Below are positions 20,801 to 31,170 of a stretch of 64,000 nucleotides of DNA, piece after piece. Both the position numbers and the translations under genes were made by a program. Position 1 is the first letter of the stretch. The number at the start of each line of letters is the position of its first letter. Below the pieces are notes generated by a model, which saw only the letters and a list, made by a program, of their open reading frames with translations, was not told the DNA's origin and searched no databases. The DNA is from Leptodactylus fallax (Eukaryota; Chordata; Amphibia; Anura; Leptodactylidae), in NCBI GenBank assembly GCA_947044405.1, contig CAMRHE010000166.1, forward strand, positions 1,675,501 through 1,739,500, read 5' to 3'.

Positions 20801-21760
20801 AAAAAAAAATATCAAAGGGGTTTTCCCATCTTCTTCTCTCAGCATTTTGCATGCTGTCTCTTCTTCCCTCTTTCTACAGTAAACTCAATGTTATCTTTGT
20901 GTTTACATAGAAAGGTTATACACTATCCAAGCCTTTATCAGCAAACTACAATTAGCTAACCTGATAATAGCAGGAGATAAGAGCTCTGAAAGTAATACAG
21001 AGAACTCAGCCCCCCTCCTCTCCAGGGAGCAGTGAGTCAAGTCATCTGACCTGGATCAGATAACAGGCCTGGTGCCTTGACAATGAGGTATAAACAATGG
21101 GAGGATTAATGTTACATAGCAGGCAAACCAAGCAGCATTACTAAAGCAATGTATTTAGGAAAACTCTTGAATTTACATAAGCTAGCAGTATAGATAGGAT
21201 CCTTGAGATAGGAATACCCATTTAATGCCTATGGATTTAGAATAGGATGTCACAAAAGATCCTGTAGGTGTGATGTGCATGTTTTTTAGTGCTTTTGTCC
21301 ATATAGTGTAACTCTAATAATAATCTGAAGGGGTTAAAAATGATCTTTGCCTCGCTAAAGAAAGGTTTACGGGTAGTTTGTAGATAAATTTAGAATCCAC
21401 TATGATACCAGTCAATACCTCATTGTTGGAGGATCCTTTATCACACAGTTAATACAGATAAGTCTTTGTATTATTTTTGAGTCATAAATGTAATGAATAA
21501 ACTGACTTAATACTCCCAAATATTCTGTCAAATAAGAAAACTTAAAATATCCCCCAAAACTCAGTACTGTAGCATTACCGCTTTTATTACAGTTTTAATG
21601 AATGTCTACATTTTCAACAATAATGACCACATTGTTGATATCTGCTTTTATGTTATACTTGAAAGGTCTGTGTATTGTGGAGCTGCAGTCTGAAGGCGTC
21701 TTCAGTATTCACAGGAAGGATTATCAAGACAAAGGGGCGATTTATCAAACCTCTTGCACC
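20801..21760. other. Unassigned non-coding stretch
   Basis: An A-run is at 20790-20808. The rest is AT-rich with no exon or RNA signal and no repeat ends I can pair. Confidence 0.4.
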
Positions 21761-22427
21761 CAGGGCCGGATTTAGAAAAAGTGGGGCCCTGGGCAAAATT
21801 AAAAGCGGGGCCTCAAATGCTGATATGCAAACAACACCATCATCTTCCAGTGGCAACCCCTATAATAACGCCTCCTTTCTGCCAACAAAAAAGTAATAAG
21901 CCCCATTTTACCACACACAATTCAAATGAGCACCTTTGTATCCCCTAATAGATTTTTGCACCCAGTCATCAGTTATTATAGCGCCTCCTTATAAATAATA
22001 GTCTCTGCTTATAAATAATATTACACCTTTATCAGTAATAGCGCCCTTATAAATGATAAATAGTGCCCTGTATCAGTAATATTCTCCCTTATCAGTAACA
22101 GACACCCCGTAAAAATAATACTGCTCCCTTATAAATAATAGCCCCCTCATAAATAATAGTTACCCTTATAAATAATAGTCCCCATTATCACTAATAGCCC
22201 CCTTTATAAATAAGCCCACTTAACAATTATACCCCCCTTATAAAAAGTTCCCCTCTTATAAATAATAGCTCCCCCTTATAATGGATTCCTTATATATAAT
22301 AGTTCCCCCCTTATAAATAATAGCCCATCTTATAAATAATAGTTCCCCCTTATAATAGCCCCCTCATACTTAAGTTTCCCAATTATATATAGTAACCCAT
22401 CCTTATATATAATAGTTCTCTGTTATA
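21761..22427. mobile_element. hAT-type fragment with AT-rich tandem interior
   Basis: It begins cagggccggatttagaaaaa, a hAT-type end like that at 25482. From about 21960 to 22420 it is an irregular tandem of units such as cccttataaataatagc, with variable 20-30 bp spacing. The right end was not found; another element starts at 22428. Confidence 0.5.
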
Positions 22428-24180
22428 CAGTGTCGGACTGAAGGGCCTTAGGCCCACCAGAGGATCTTGTTCTGGGGCCTCACCCAACAGCTTCCTGCTA
22501 ATAGCCTACACCACGGCTCCATCACTGAAGTCTTACATATGTGCTGACTATCTGGCGTTACTGAGTATGTTCCCAGTATAGTCAGCCCCTATAATACTGT
22601 GCAGGCCCCAATAACTCCATGGCCAATTCATGCACAGTACTGTATGGGGAATGACATGGCTATGGAGCACTACACATATGTGCAAGATTATAGTGAGGGA
22701 GCTGTGATGCAGACATAGCACACAGGGCTACCAGCAGGAATTGTGAGCCCCCCCCCCCCACAGTATAATGCTCCACAGTGACCCCACACAGTATAAAATG
22801 CTCCCCTGAGCCCCCCATAGTGGCCCCACATGGTATGTAAGGCTCCACACAGTATAATACTCCACAGTGGCCCACACAGTATACTACCTCTTAGTAGTCC
22901 CAGACCGTGCTATATGCTCCCCAGTAGCCCCACACAATATAATATGCTCCATACAGTATAATATGCACCCCACAATGCCCCCCAGTATAATGCTCTACAA
23001 TGGCCCCACAGAGTATCATATGCTCCTGAAAAGCCCCACACAATATAATACACTCCACAGTGGCTCCACACAGTATAACAGGCTCCTCACACTGTCCATT
23101 CCCCCAGTATAAAGCTCCACAGTGGCCCATAGTATAATATGCTCCCCAGAGGGCCCCCGCTAGTATAATGCTCCACAGTGCCCCCTTCAGTATTTTGCTC
23201 CACAGTGGCCCCACGCAGTATAATATGCTCCCCAGAGGGCCCCCTAGTATAATGCTCATTAGTCCCCACAGTGGCGCCACACAATATAATATCCTCTGCT
23301 GATGGCCCCCCAGAATAATGCTCCACAGTGACCCCACTCAGTATAACATGCTCCAGAAATGGCCTCCACACAGTATAATATACTGCCCAGAGAGGTTTCC
23401 CCAGTATAATAATCCACAGCGGCCCAAAACAGTATAATATGCTCTCCAGAGCCCCCCCCCCAGTATAATGCTCCACAGTGGCCCCGCACAGTATAATATA
23501 CTAGGGGGCCCCTCTGGAGAGCATATTATACTGGGGGGGCTCTGGAGAGCATATTATACTGTGTGGGGCCACTGTGGAGCATTATACTGGGGAGGGGGCC
23601 CTCTGGAGAACATGTTATATTCTGTGGGGCCTCTATGGAGTATTATAAAGTGGGGGGGCTCTGGAGAGCATGTTATATTCTGTGGGGCCACTTTGGAGCA
23701 TTATACTGGGGGGCCCCTCTGGAGAGCATATTATACTGTGTGGGGCCACTGTGGAGCATTATACTGGGGGGCCCCTCTGGAGAGCATAATGCTCCAAAGT
23801 GGCCCCACATAATATAACATTATCTCCAGAGCCCCCCCCCCCACATTATAATTTTCCACAGAGGCCCCACAGAATTTAACATGCTATCCAGAGGGCCCCT
23901 TCCCCAGTATAATACTCCACAGTGGCCTCACACAGTATAATATGCTATCCAGAGGGGCCCCCCCAGTATAATGCTCCAGAGGGGCCCTACAGTGCTATTA
24001 TTATATTATATTCTAGGGTCTCTTCAGACCCCAGAGTATAATAATCGAAGGCCCGGGGTAGGTAAGGTAAAATAACAAAGTTATACTCACCTTGTCTTAC
24101 CTCTCCTGGGCCTCCTCGCGCTGCTCCGCTATCCCCGCCGGCGCTGGCTTCTTCTTCTCTGCGGCTGACGTCACGCGTTA
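22428..24180. mobile_element. hAT-type fragment carrying an inverted satellite
   Basis: It begins cagtgtcggactgaagggcc. The interior is dominated by the satellite at 22740-24000. It is followed by a hairpin around ggtctcttcagacccc (about 24016) and a GC-rich stretch ending tgacgtcacgcg. The same hairpin type occurs near 53620 in the element at 53345-54138. Its right terminus is not identified. Confidence 0.45.
22740..24000. repeat. Satellite of about 28-30-bp units with orientation reversals
   Basis: The unit resembles cagtataatgctccacagtg plus gcccca. Roughly 25 copies run in one orientation to about 23500. They invert (ggggcc...ctctggagagcat) until about 23788 and then revert to the first orientation. 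Each reversal makes a long potential hairpin. The open reading frames across it are by-products of the periodic sequence. Confidence 0.85.
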
Positions 24181-25481
24181 GTAAAAATATATGTCCTAGG
24201 TCCAAAAGACCACCTCTTTGAGATGACCACCTCTCTAGAAAACCACTTTTTCATGCAATTTTGTGTTGTCATCTCAAAGAGTATTCACTGTAGTTATTAT
24301 TCACAGTATTGACTGTTAATTTTTCAATTTAATGTGCCCAGTGTACCTAGTTTTGTGCTATACACTGTGCACATGTGTTGAGTATCCAATCTCAGGGGCA
24401 TCCAAACCACTGGGTCTGCCACAGGGTGGAGCTTAAAGGGGTTATCCACTTTTCCGACCAATGTTAAGTGAAAATTGTAATTGTAATTGTTTGAATAATG
24501 AAAAGTTGTGCAATTTTCCAATATACTTTCTGTAACAATTCATAATATTTTTCTAGATCTCTGCTTGCTGTCATTTATTCTGCGTAATCCCAGCAGATAA
24601 AAATCAGTCCATGGTCATATGATGGACACACAGGTGCTCATCTGTTTACCAGACAGATGTCTGATTACTGTACTGTGACTATAACTAGCTCTGTACGTGT
24701 GTTCATCACATGACCATGGACTGACCTGCAAATTTTACAGAGTAAGAATTGCTGAGAAGATTGATTATATAGTTATGTGGGAAAAGATTCAATAGTCAAG
24801 GAGCGGTCCTATAAGTGATTGACAGCCCTCCATATATGCGTGTACATACAGTGTTACCTTTCAGACATTGATAGGACCGCCCTTTTGACTCAATTACTGT
24901 TTCTAAATACAGAAAAGCAGACATAGAATTGAGTAAAAAAAGTTCTACCAAATCCTATCCCATCAAACTATATACTGTATCAATCTTCTCAGCAACTCCT
25001 GCTCTATAACATACTAACTGCAGTTTATAATACATTTTAATGATGACCGGTTTCCTTTAAACATGGATAGTTTGATTTTTGTGTTTTAGACTGAAAGGGG
25101 AAGGAGATTTTGGCTGACAAAACTTCTGTGGTCTACGTTGCTAAGGAAATGGATGGGTGTGAAGTCACAGTTGCTTAAAATAAATATTGCTACAGATTTA
25201 GATTGGGTTTTTGAGTTATAATTCCATCATATGATAAGTCTTTAATAGGTCTTGATCATATGGCGATCATTATTATGGGTGTGACATGCTATAATATCTT
25301 AGATATGTATCTTAATTATGTCTGGAATTTTTCTATAGCCTCACCATTCCTCAGTATTTGCTGCTGTTAGTTTCAGCACCCAATATGCTAATAAGCAGGG
25401 ATGCAACTAAAGGCTCATGGATGCAGGTGCAAAAGCTCACCTTGGGACACCCTGCACAACTTCTCCTTATTACTGTCAGAC
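24181..25481. other. Non-coding stretch with MITE edges
   Basis: cTTAAaggggttatccac at 24433 is the edge of a TTAA-type MITE. A second edge, ggtttcctttaaaca, is near 25050. 24430-25060 is therefore probably MITE-derived, but I cannot pair the ends. No gene is seen. Confidence 0.4.
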
Positions 25482-25989
25482 CAGGGCCGGCTCCAGGTTT
25501 GTGTGGGCCCTTGGGCGACAGAGCCCCAGTGGGCCCCTTTTGGAGTAACTCATGCACAATACAACCAAAAAAAAAAAAAAACTATCGAAATTGCGTGTTT
25601 TTTGCTGACAGACCTACTGGAGTGGAGTGTAATACAGTTTATTCCATACAAGTAGATACTGTACAACCTGTTCACACATCGGAAAGTAAAGAGAAATTTG
25701 AGGTGGACATCTGCCTCGGATTCTTCTTTGTCTTCTGCCCCCGGTTCACGGTGCAGAACATCAGCATGTCCTTGCAGTTTCAACCGCTGATTAGGCCCAA
25801 ATGAATGAGTCTAACCAGTGCGGAGTCTCAAGCCGTGGCCTCTGAATCAGCTGTAGAATCTGCGGCAAGGTCCAGCAGGACACTTTTTTTTTTTTTTTCC
25901 CAGCTTCCTGCTCCAATTATTTTCAATAGGAGGCAGAATGAGGGAGGAATCTGCTGCTAAATCAGTGTCAGATTCCACCGTGTGAACAA

Positions 25990-26270
25990 GGCCTGATACT
26001 GTTAATAGTGCCACTCCACAGTGACCCCCACACAGTATTATATGATCCACAGTGGCCTCCACGCAATATCATATGCTCCACAGTGGCTTCCACGCAGTAT
26101 TATATGCTCTAGAGTGGCCTCCACGTAGTATTATATACTCCACAGTGGCCCCCATGCAGTATTATATACTCCACAATAGCTCCCATGCAGTATCATGTGC
26201 TCCACAGTGGCCCTAACACAGTATCGTATGCTCCACAGTGGCCCCCATGCAGTATCATATGCTCCACAGT
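25990..26270. repeat. Tandem repeat shared with other hAT interiors
   Basis: About nine units of roughly 30 bp follow cagtattatatgctccacag plus tggcccccac. The unit is clearly related to the satellite at 22740-24000. Confidence 0.8.
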
Positions 26271-26274
26271 GTAA

Positions 26275-26520
26275 TTTATCAAGACTTCATACTCCAAATA
26301 GTGATATATATTGCTTGTTTATTTATCACCGATCCAGTGTTTTCAAGTAACATGCAGGTTTATAGAGGTATCTGAACAACGTATGACGTACAGTTGTAAA
26401 CGTTTTCGGCCTATATAAGGCCTTCCTCAGACTCTCAAGACTCCACCTGGAAGGGGACAATAAAACTGGTCCACCAATCAGAAAAAGAAATAACTTTGTT
26501 ATAAAGCAGCTATGGAAAGA
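26275..26520 (-). repeat. Penelope-like fragment with hammerhead-like core
   Basis: On the minus strand 26434-26398 reads CTGAGGA, then a GGCCT/AGGCC hairpin around a TATAT loop, then GAAAAC, the order of a hammerhead core and stem II. Stem I pairing is poor, and one extra A precedes the hairpin and another follows GAAA. I read it as a decayed Penelope terminal repeat captured inside the hAT element. Confidence 0.4.
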
Positions 26521-26533
26521 GCGGTTCTCCGCA

Positions 26534-26938
26534 TGGTCCACTATGATAGTCGGGGAAAGTCTGATTCCCCTACCACTATACATGTTGCAAATGAAAAGGG
26601 GCCCCGGCATGTCTCCAAGGGAGGTGACTTAAAATAATAAATACTACTCACCTCTCCTGGGATCGGCATCCTTCCCGAGGCCATGCTGAGGCCTGTGATT
26701 AGGCCCCAGTGGTCACATGGGACGCAGCGGCGTAATGACGTCAGTGTGCCCCCACGTGACTGATGAGGACCAATCACAGGCCTCAGCATGGCCTCGGGAA
26801 GGATGCCGATCCCAGGAGAGGTGAGTAGTATTTATTATTTTAAGTCACCTCCCTTGGAGACATGCCGGGGCCCCTTTTCATTTGCAACATGTATAGTGGT
26901 AGGGGAATCAGACTTTCCCCGACTATCATAGTGGACCA
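26534..26938. repeat. Perfect 167-bp inverted repeat
   Basis: Arms 26534-26700 and 26772-26938 are exact reverse complements as far as I can read, around a 71-bp spacer that is itself partly self-complementary near tgacgtca. The ends read tggtccactatgatag and ctatcatagtggacca. Such identity means a recent origin or ongoing correction between arms. Assembly artefact should be considered. Confidence 0.85.
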
Positions 26939-27574
26939 GGGCTCCGGCCATCTCCAGCTGGCCGCGGGCCCCATACCCCGCCGGGTCCGATCGTGGTCGC
27001 ACTCCCTGCGACCGCAATCGTTACACAGTAACAGTCAGCACCCGGCAGCCGAGTGGGCCCCTTCAGGAGCATGGGGCCCCAGCACTTGCCTGGGTATGCC
27101 GGGTGCTGACACCAGCCCTGTGTCAGACACATTTCGTCTGTACATTTTAGCTGCATTTACATTTCCCTGTCCTTCTCTCCCTGGGCCCAGATCGCCATGA
27201 AAACTTCACCACATGTCTGTGCACACAAGCTTCTCATCATTCATATTACCTGTCAGTGTCCCTCACACAGTAACTGTCTTACCTTTATGCCACACCCTCC
27301 CTCCACAAAATTGTGCCTTGGCTATATGCTAAGCAGCTGCTTTTTGGCCATTAAAAAGTTAATATTTTCCTTTTTGACAGTGAAAGACTGTGTATCATAA
27401 ATCTGTTTCACTCTATTACATTAGAGGTCATGGGTTATGTTATGGTTTAGATGCAAGACCTCACAAAAGCAATAGCAGGAGTATTAGGTGTAACAGCATG
27501 AACATATAGATAGCAGAGATTAGGGTGGCTGCAGAGGTATCCACGTCAAAGGCCCCAATACCAGATTTCAGTAA

Positions 27575-27884
27575 ATGGAGGAAGTTTTCAGTAATCATAA
27601 GATGACTGACTTGTATGGAATGAAAACTCCGTCCTCACTAGCTGGTCCAATGATAATGTGTTTGTTCAAATCCAAAAAGCACACAAGACATTTCAGGGAC
27701 CTGATCCCCCTTTTTCAAGTGTAAAAGTTAGGAGGATGACACATCTAGTAGTTTTCCCCAGATACATATACACAAATTGATGACCACGGTCACTCCCCCT
27801 ATGGGAGGATCAGGGTCAGCAGATGGTCATTGACAATAAAAGTAATATGAACGCAAAAAACACAATTAAAAGCGGGCCTCAAAA
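27575..27884 (-). repeat. Penelope terminal repeat, left inverted copy
   Basis: This is the reverse complement of 30875-31170, with shared words gctggtccaa, tcaaatccaaaaagcacac, gttaggaggatgac, gttttccccagatacatata and atgggagg. On the minus strand it holds a degraded hammerhead-like GGGGGATCAGGTCCCTGAAA. It is diverged from the right copy, so it is old. Confidence 0.75.
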
Positions 27885-27897
27885 ATTATTACAGGTA

Positions 27898-28224
27898 CAG
27901 TGGGGAAAAAAAAGTATTTAGTCAGCCACCAATTGTGCAAGTTCTCCCACTCAAAAAGATGAGGCCTGTAATTGACATCATAGGTAGACCTCAACTATGA
28001 GAGACAAAATGAGAAAACATATCCAGAAAATCACATTGTGTGTCTGACCATAATTTGCAAATAAATTCTTTAAAAATCAGACCATGTGATTTTCTGGATT
28101 TGTTTTCTCATTTTGTCTCTCATAGTTGAGGTCTACCTATGATGACAATTACAGGCCTCTCTCATCTTTTTAAGTGGGAGAACTTGCCCAATTGGTGGCT
28201 GACTAAATACTTTTTTCCCCACTG
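27898..28224. mobile_element. Palindromic Tc1-type MITE
   Basis: The ends are CAGTGGGGAAAAAAAAGT and its inverse, with TA on both sides (27896-27897, 28225-28226). The two arms of about 140 bp are near-identical inverted copies (gtatttagtcagccacc, ggtctacctatga). It has no transposase and would depend on a Tc1 enzyme of another family. Confidence 0.85.
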
Positions 28225-28479
28225 TATTCCTGATCATCTTCAAATTGTTTCAAGCAGATAATACCTGGGTAATGTATTATGCTGGTAATGTTCACAAGAT
28301 ATATTAAATATATACATGACCTATAACAAATAAAAGTATTATGCAAAATCAGAGTATTAGAAGATCTAAGATATATATATATGATAGGATTTGTGTGTAC
28401 TATTGGATCCTATATAAAACATATACTGATAAAACCAGATTATCTAGTGGATGGATTATAAGGATTTATTCAACTTTCA

Positions 28480-30060
28480 GAGTGGCCAGAGGAAAGACCA
28501 TCCTGTAATGTTTCATTGAGACTCATGGGTACTAAAGTGTGCAGGTTAAATATCCAATACATTTCCGCATTTCTTTAAGGTCTCAAAGCAGTTATGGAAG
28601 GAAACTGGAATATGGTTAATGTGGGTAAATAGAGAAACCCTCAAAGCTACAGTTAAGATAAGCGCGTGGTGACACACTATGTTTAGGGTAACCCTTTTGA
28701 ATGTTAGTGCGGTGTTAATGCGTTTCCTTCCTATGTCTTGCAACCCACATGGGCACTCAAGAAGGTATATTACATAGGAGGAGGAAGAATTGAGAAAATG
28801 TTTTATGGGAAAAGTCTCTCCTGTGGAGCGACTGATAACCTGGTCTTTAAAGTGATTAATCATGATGCAGCACTTACATCTCTTATGGTTGCATCGGAAG
28901 CTACCTTTTAATACAATCTTTCACAAAGGATGATAACTGAGATTTCTTGGGTCTCGGTCTACTGGGAGCCAAAAAGTTCTTTAATGTTTTTGCCCTTCTC
29001 AACGTGATGCCCGGTCTGTTTGGTAAAGATTTTTTGAGGAAGGGATCGTTCAAAAGTATAGGCCAATGCTTCTGCAAAACTGACATCTTATTATGGGAAG
29101 ACTTGACAGTCGTAATCAAATTATATTGGAAGTTGTCTTTCCCCTCCGCTCTTCCAGATTTTAAACAATCCGTTTGTGTGTTTCCTGGCTGTCTCTTTAG
29201 CCGCTGAATTCACACCCTAGAGTTGCCCATTTTTAGGGGAGTTTCCAACCTAGAGATCTGAGTCCAGTAATCAGATCTCCTAAATCTTTTAGATGGAATG
29301 GTAATAGAACCACATACCTTTGTAAGTGTACATCAATATAGTATGAGTGATTATGGTTAGAGAATTCTGTAAATTATAGGCCTACGGGAGGGTTTGATTT
29401 GGTTTTTATGAATTTTTGGCAAGTGGTAATACAATGCTAAAGCATGATTTTGTACCTTGGTTAGAATACTGGATGAGAATGCTTCTCATATTAGTAGATC
29501 ATATTCTAACTGGTGTATACTGGAGTCATCACTTGATAGAGGTGGATAGTAAGTGATATCTGATAAGATTCATTCGGCTGCATTCATATACACTTCTTGT
29601 ACCACTACTCCACCTCCTTTATCTGAATTCCTGAAGACCAAATGGGTATTGAGTATTAATGATGGAAGTTTTTTTCCTTTTTGTTAAGATTGTCACTTTT
29701 GTGGTTATTAATTGATTTCTGAATTTGAATTTCAGAATTCTGAGGCAACCAGAGAATAAAAGGTTTCTATAATATTCCCTTTGTGTTGTATCAGATAAAA
29801 TGTAGACTTAGGTTTTAAATGAGTAGATATAGGGACTGGACTGTTATCTTATGGGTGGATGGCGACTGCTGATATAGTGAATGATATATTAGGGATTTTG
29901 TCTACCATTGAAAAATGCCTTTTCAGTGTTAATATGTGAATAAATGCATTTAGGTCAATGAAAAGATCTACCTTTTTTTTTTTTTTTTGCTTGGGACGGA
30001 TGGACAGTCCTTTGGACAGAAGTCTGATTTCTGCTGTAGTTAGAGTATGGCTTGACAAAT
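28480..30060 (-). pseudogene. Penelope-like polyprotein remnant (reverse transcriptase + GIY-YIG)
   Basis: In order on the minus strand, 30058-29849 gives RLLSKGLSIRPK and LTLKRHFSMVD, the start of the Penelope protein. Around 29640-29520, SDKGGGVVVQE and LSDITYYPPLSSD belong to its reverse-transcriptase N-terminus. At 29119-28901, HWPILLNDPFLKKSLPNRP and TLRRAKTLKNFL form the connector, and at 28863-28546 VIYLLECPCGLQDIGR is the GIY-YIG endonuclease motif, with D replacing the usual Y in the QYIG block. Frameshifts and stops separate these parts, and most of the reverse-transcriptase core is unreadable. The family normally copies itself by target-primed reverse transcription. This copy is dead. 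Confidence 0.8.
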
Positions 30061-30874
30061 TGAAAATGCTGGTGGGTTCCTCTTGGGGTTGAGACTTGAG
30101 TTTGTGTTTTTTTTTTTTTTTTTTCTATTAGACTTTTTCCCCCTGGAGCCTTTGGTATTCCTTCATTAGGGGAAGGGAGAAGATGAATATTTTATACTTT
30201 CATTTTTTTGTCCTACAAGACTATAATAGTTGGAGATTTTTGTGAGTAGAGGGGTTTCTCCTATGTAGTAGGTCTTTAAAAAAAAACAAAAAAAAAACTG
30301 ATTTGTATTAAGAACTGAAATGTTGAAAACAGCAGGAGTTTCTGAGAGGGAAGTAGCCCTTTTGATTTGTCATGGAGAGTGGAGGATTGTAAACTATAAT
30401 GGAGTCCTCTAAATCACATATGGTGGAGGAATCGCTCATACATTGCCTTCTGCTGTTTGACGCTAACAATTGGTATGGATCCATCCTTCACCGACTATAA
30501 TTCCTGTCTAGGAATAGTCGCCTGTTTGAATTCCTATTATTGGGTAAGGCGTAGTGACCAAAATTAGTGGGTAGTAAGGAGAGGGATGTGGATTCTACTG
30601 CTCCTGGAAAACACTGATGTAAATCTCCTGTCACGTTCTTTGTTAAAACTACAGCATGTGCTGTTCATATACTACAGCGAGTAACGCACACTCATTAGTC
30701 AATAAGCCAGGCTTGTGGATGTAAAGAGCGCATGTGCCTCCTGAACTGGGTGACGCGTGTGCATTACCAGCAGGCCCAGGTGCTATTAGCATCAGAATAA
30801 TAAATACAGTTAGCCAGGTATTATCTGCCCAGCACCATTTGGAGAATATCAAGTATACCTATAATCATGTTTGA

Positions 30875-31170
30875 AGCTTGCTTTTAATTATGTTTGTGTG
30901 TTTAATATTGCTTTTATTATGAATGACCATGTGCTGACCTTGACCCTCCCATAGGGAGTGACCGGGTCATCAGTTTGTGTATATGTATCTGGGGAAAACT
31001 ACTAGTTTTGTCATCCTCCTAACTTTTACATTTGAGAAAGGGGATCAGGTCCCCGAAACGGGAGGTGTGCTTTTTGGATTTGAATAAAGGCATTATTGTT
31101 GGACCAGCTGGTGAGTGGAGTTTTCTTTCCATACAAGCGAGTCATCTTGGTATAATTGGAAACTTTCTCC
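30875..31170 (+). repeat. Penelope terminal repeat, right inverted copy
   Basis: This is the inverse of 27575-27884. It includes a GGGGATCAGGTCCCC hairpin followed by GAAACG at about 31037-31060, the stem II and core-2 of a hammerhead. The upstream core reads TTTGAGA instead of CTGANGA, so it is probably inactive. Confidence 0.7.

Larger units (their letters stand above)
25482..27120. mobile_element. Composite non-autonomous hAT element with exact target duplication
   Basis: It begins CAGGGCCGGCTCCAGG and ends GCTGACACCAGCCCTG, which are imperfect inverted ends. It is flanked by an identical 8-mer tgtcagac at 25474-25481 and 27121-27128, fixing both boundaries. Inside are a satellite tract (25990-26270), a Penelope-like fragment (about 26275-26520) and a 167-bp perfect palindrome (26534-26938). 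It encodes no transposase. Confidence 0.85.
27575..31170 (-). mobile_element. Penelope-like retroelement with inverted terminal repeats
   Basis: Decayed Penelope coding sequence (28480-30060, minus) is flanked by inverted copies of a terminal repeat at 27575-27884 and 30875-31170. Penelope elements often carry terminal repeats in direct or inverted order. Both arms contain the ggatcaggtccc..gaaa words of a decayed hammerhead. A Tc1-type MITE (27898-28224) inserted just inside the left arm. 30061-30874 is A/T-run-rich non-coding sequence. Confidence 0.7.

Noticed and set aside
22891..23817. Overlapping frames with repeated EHIILCG and GALYWG words
   Set aside because: They follow the period of the 28-30-bp satellite and appear on both strands.
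24324..25804. Several small frames in 24.3-25.8 kb
   Set aside because: No conserved motif, and parts translate repeat ends and homopolymers.
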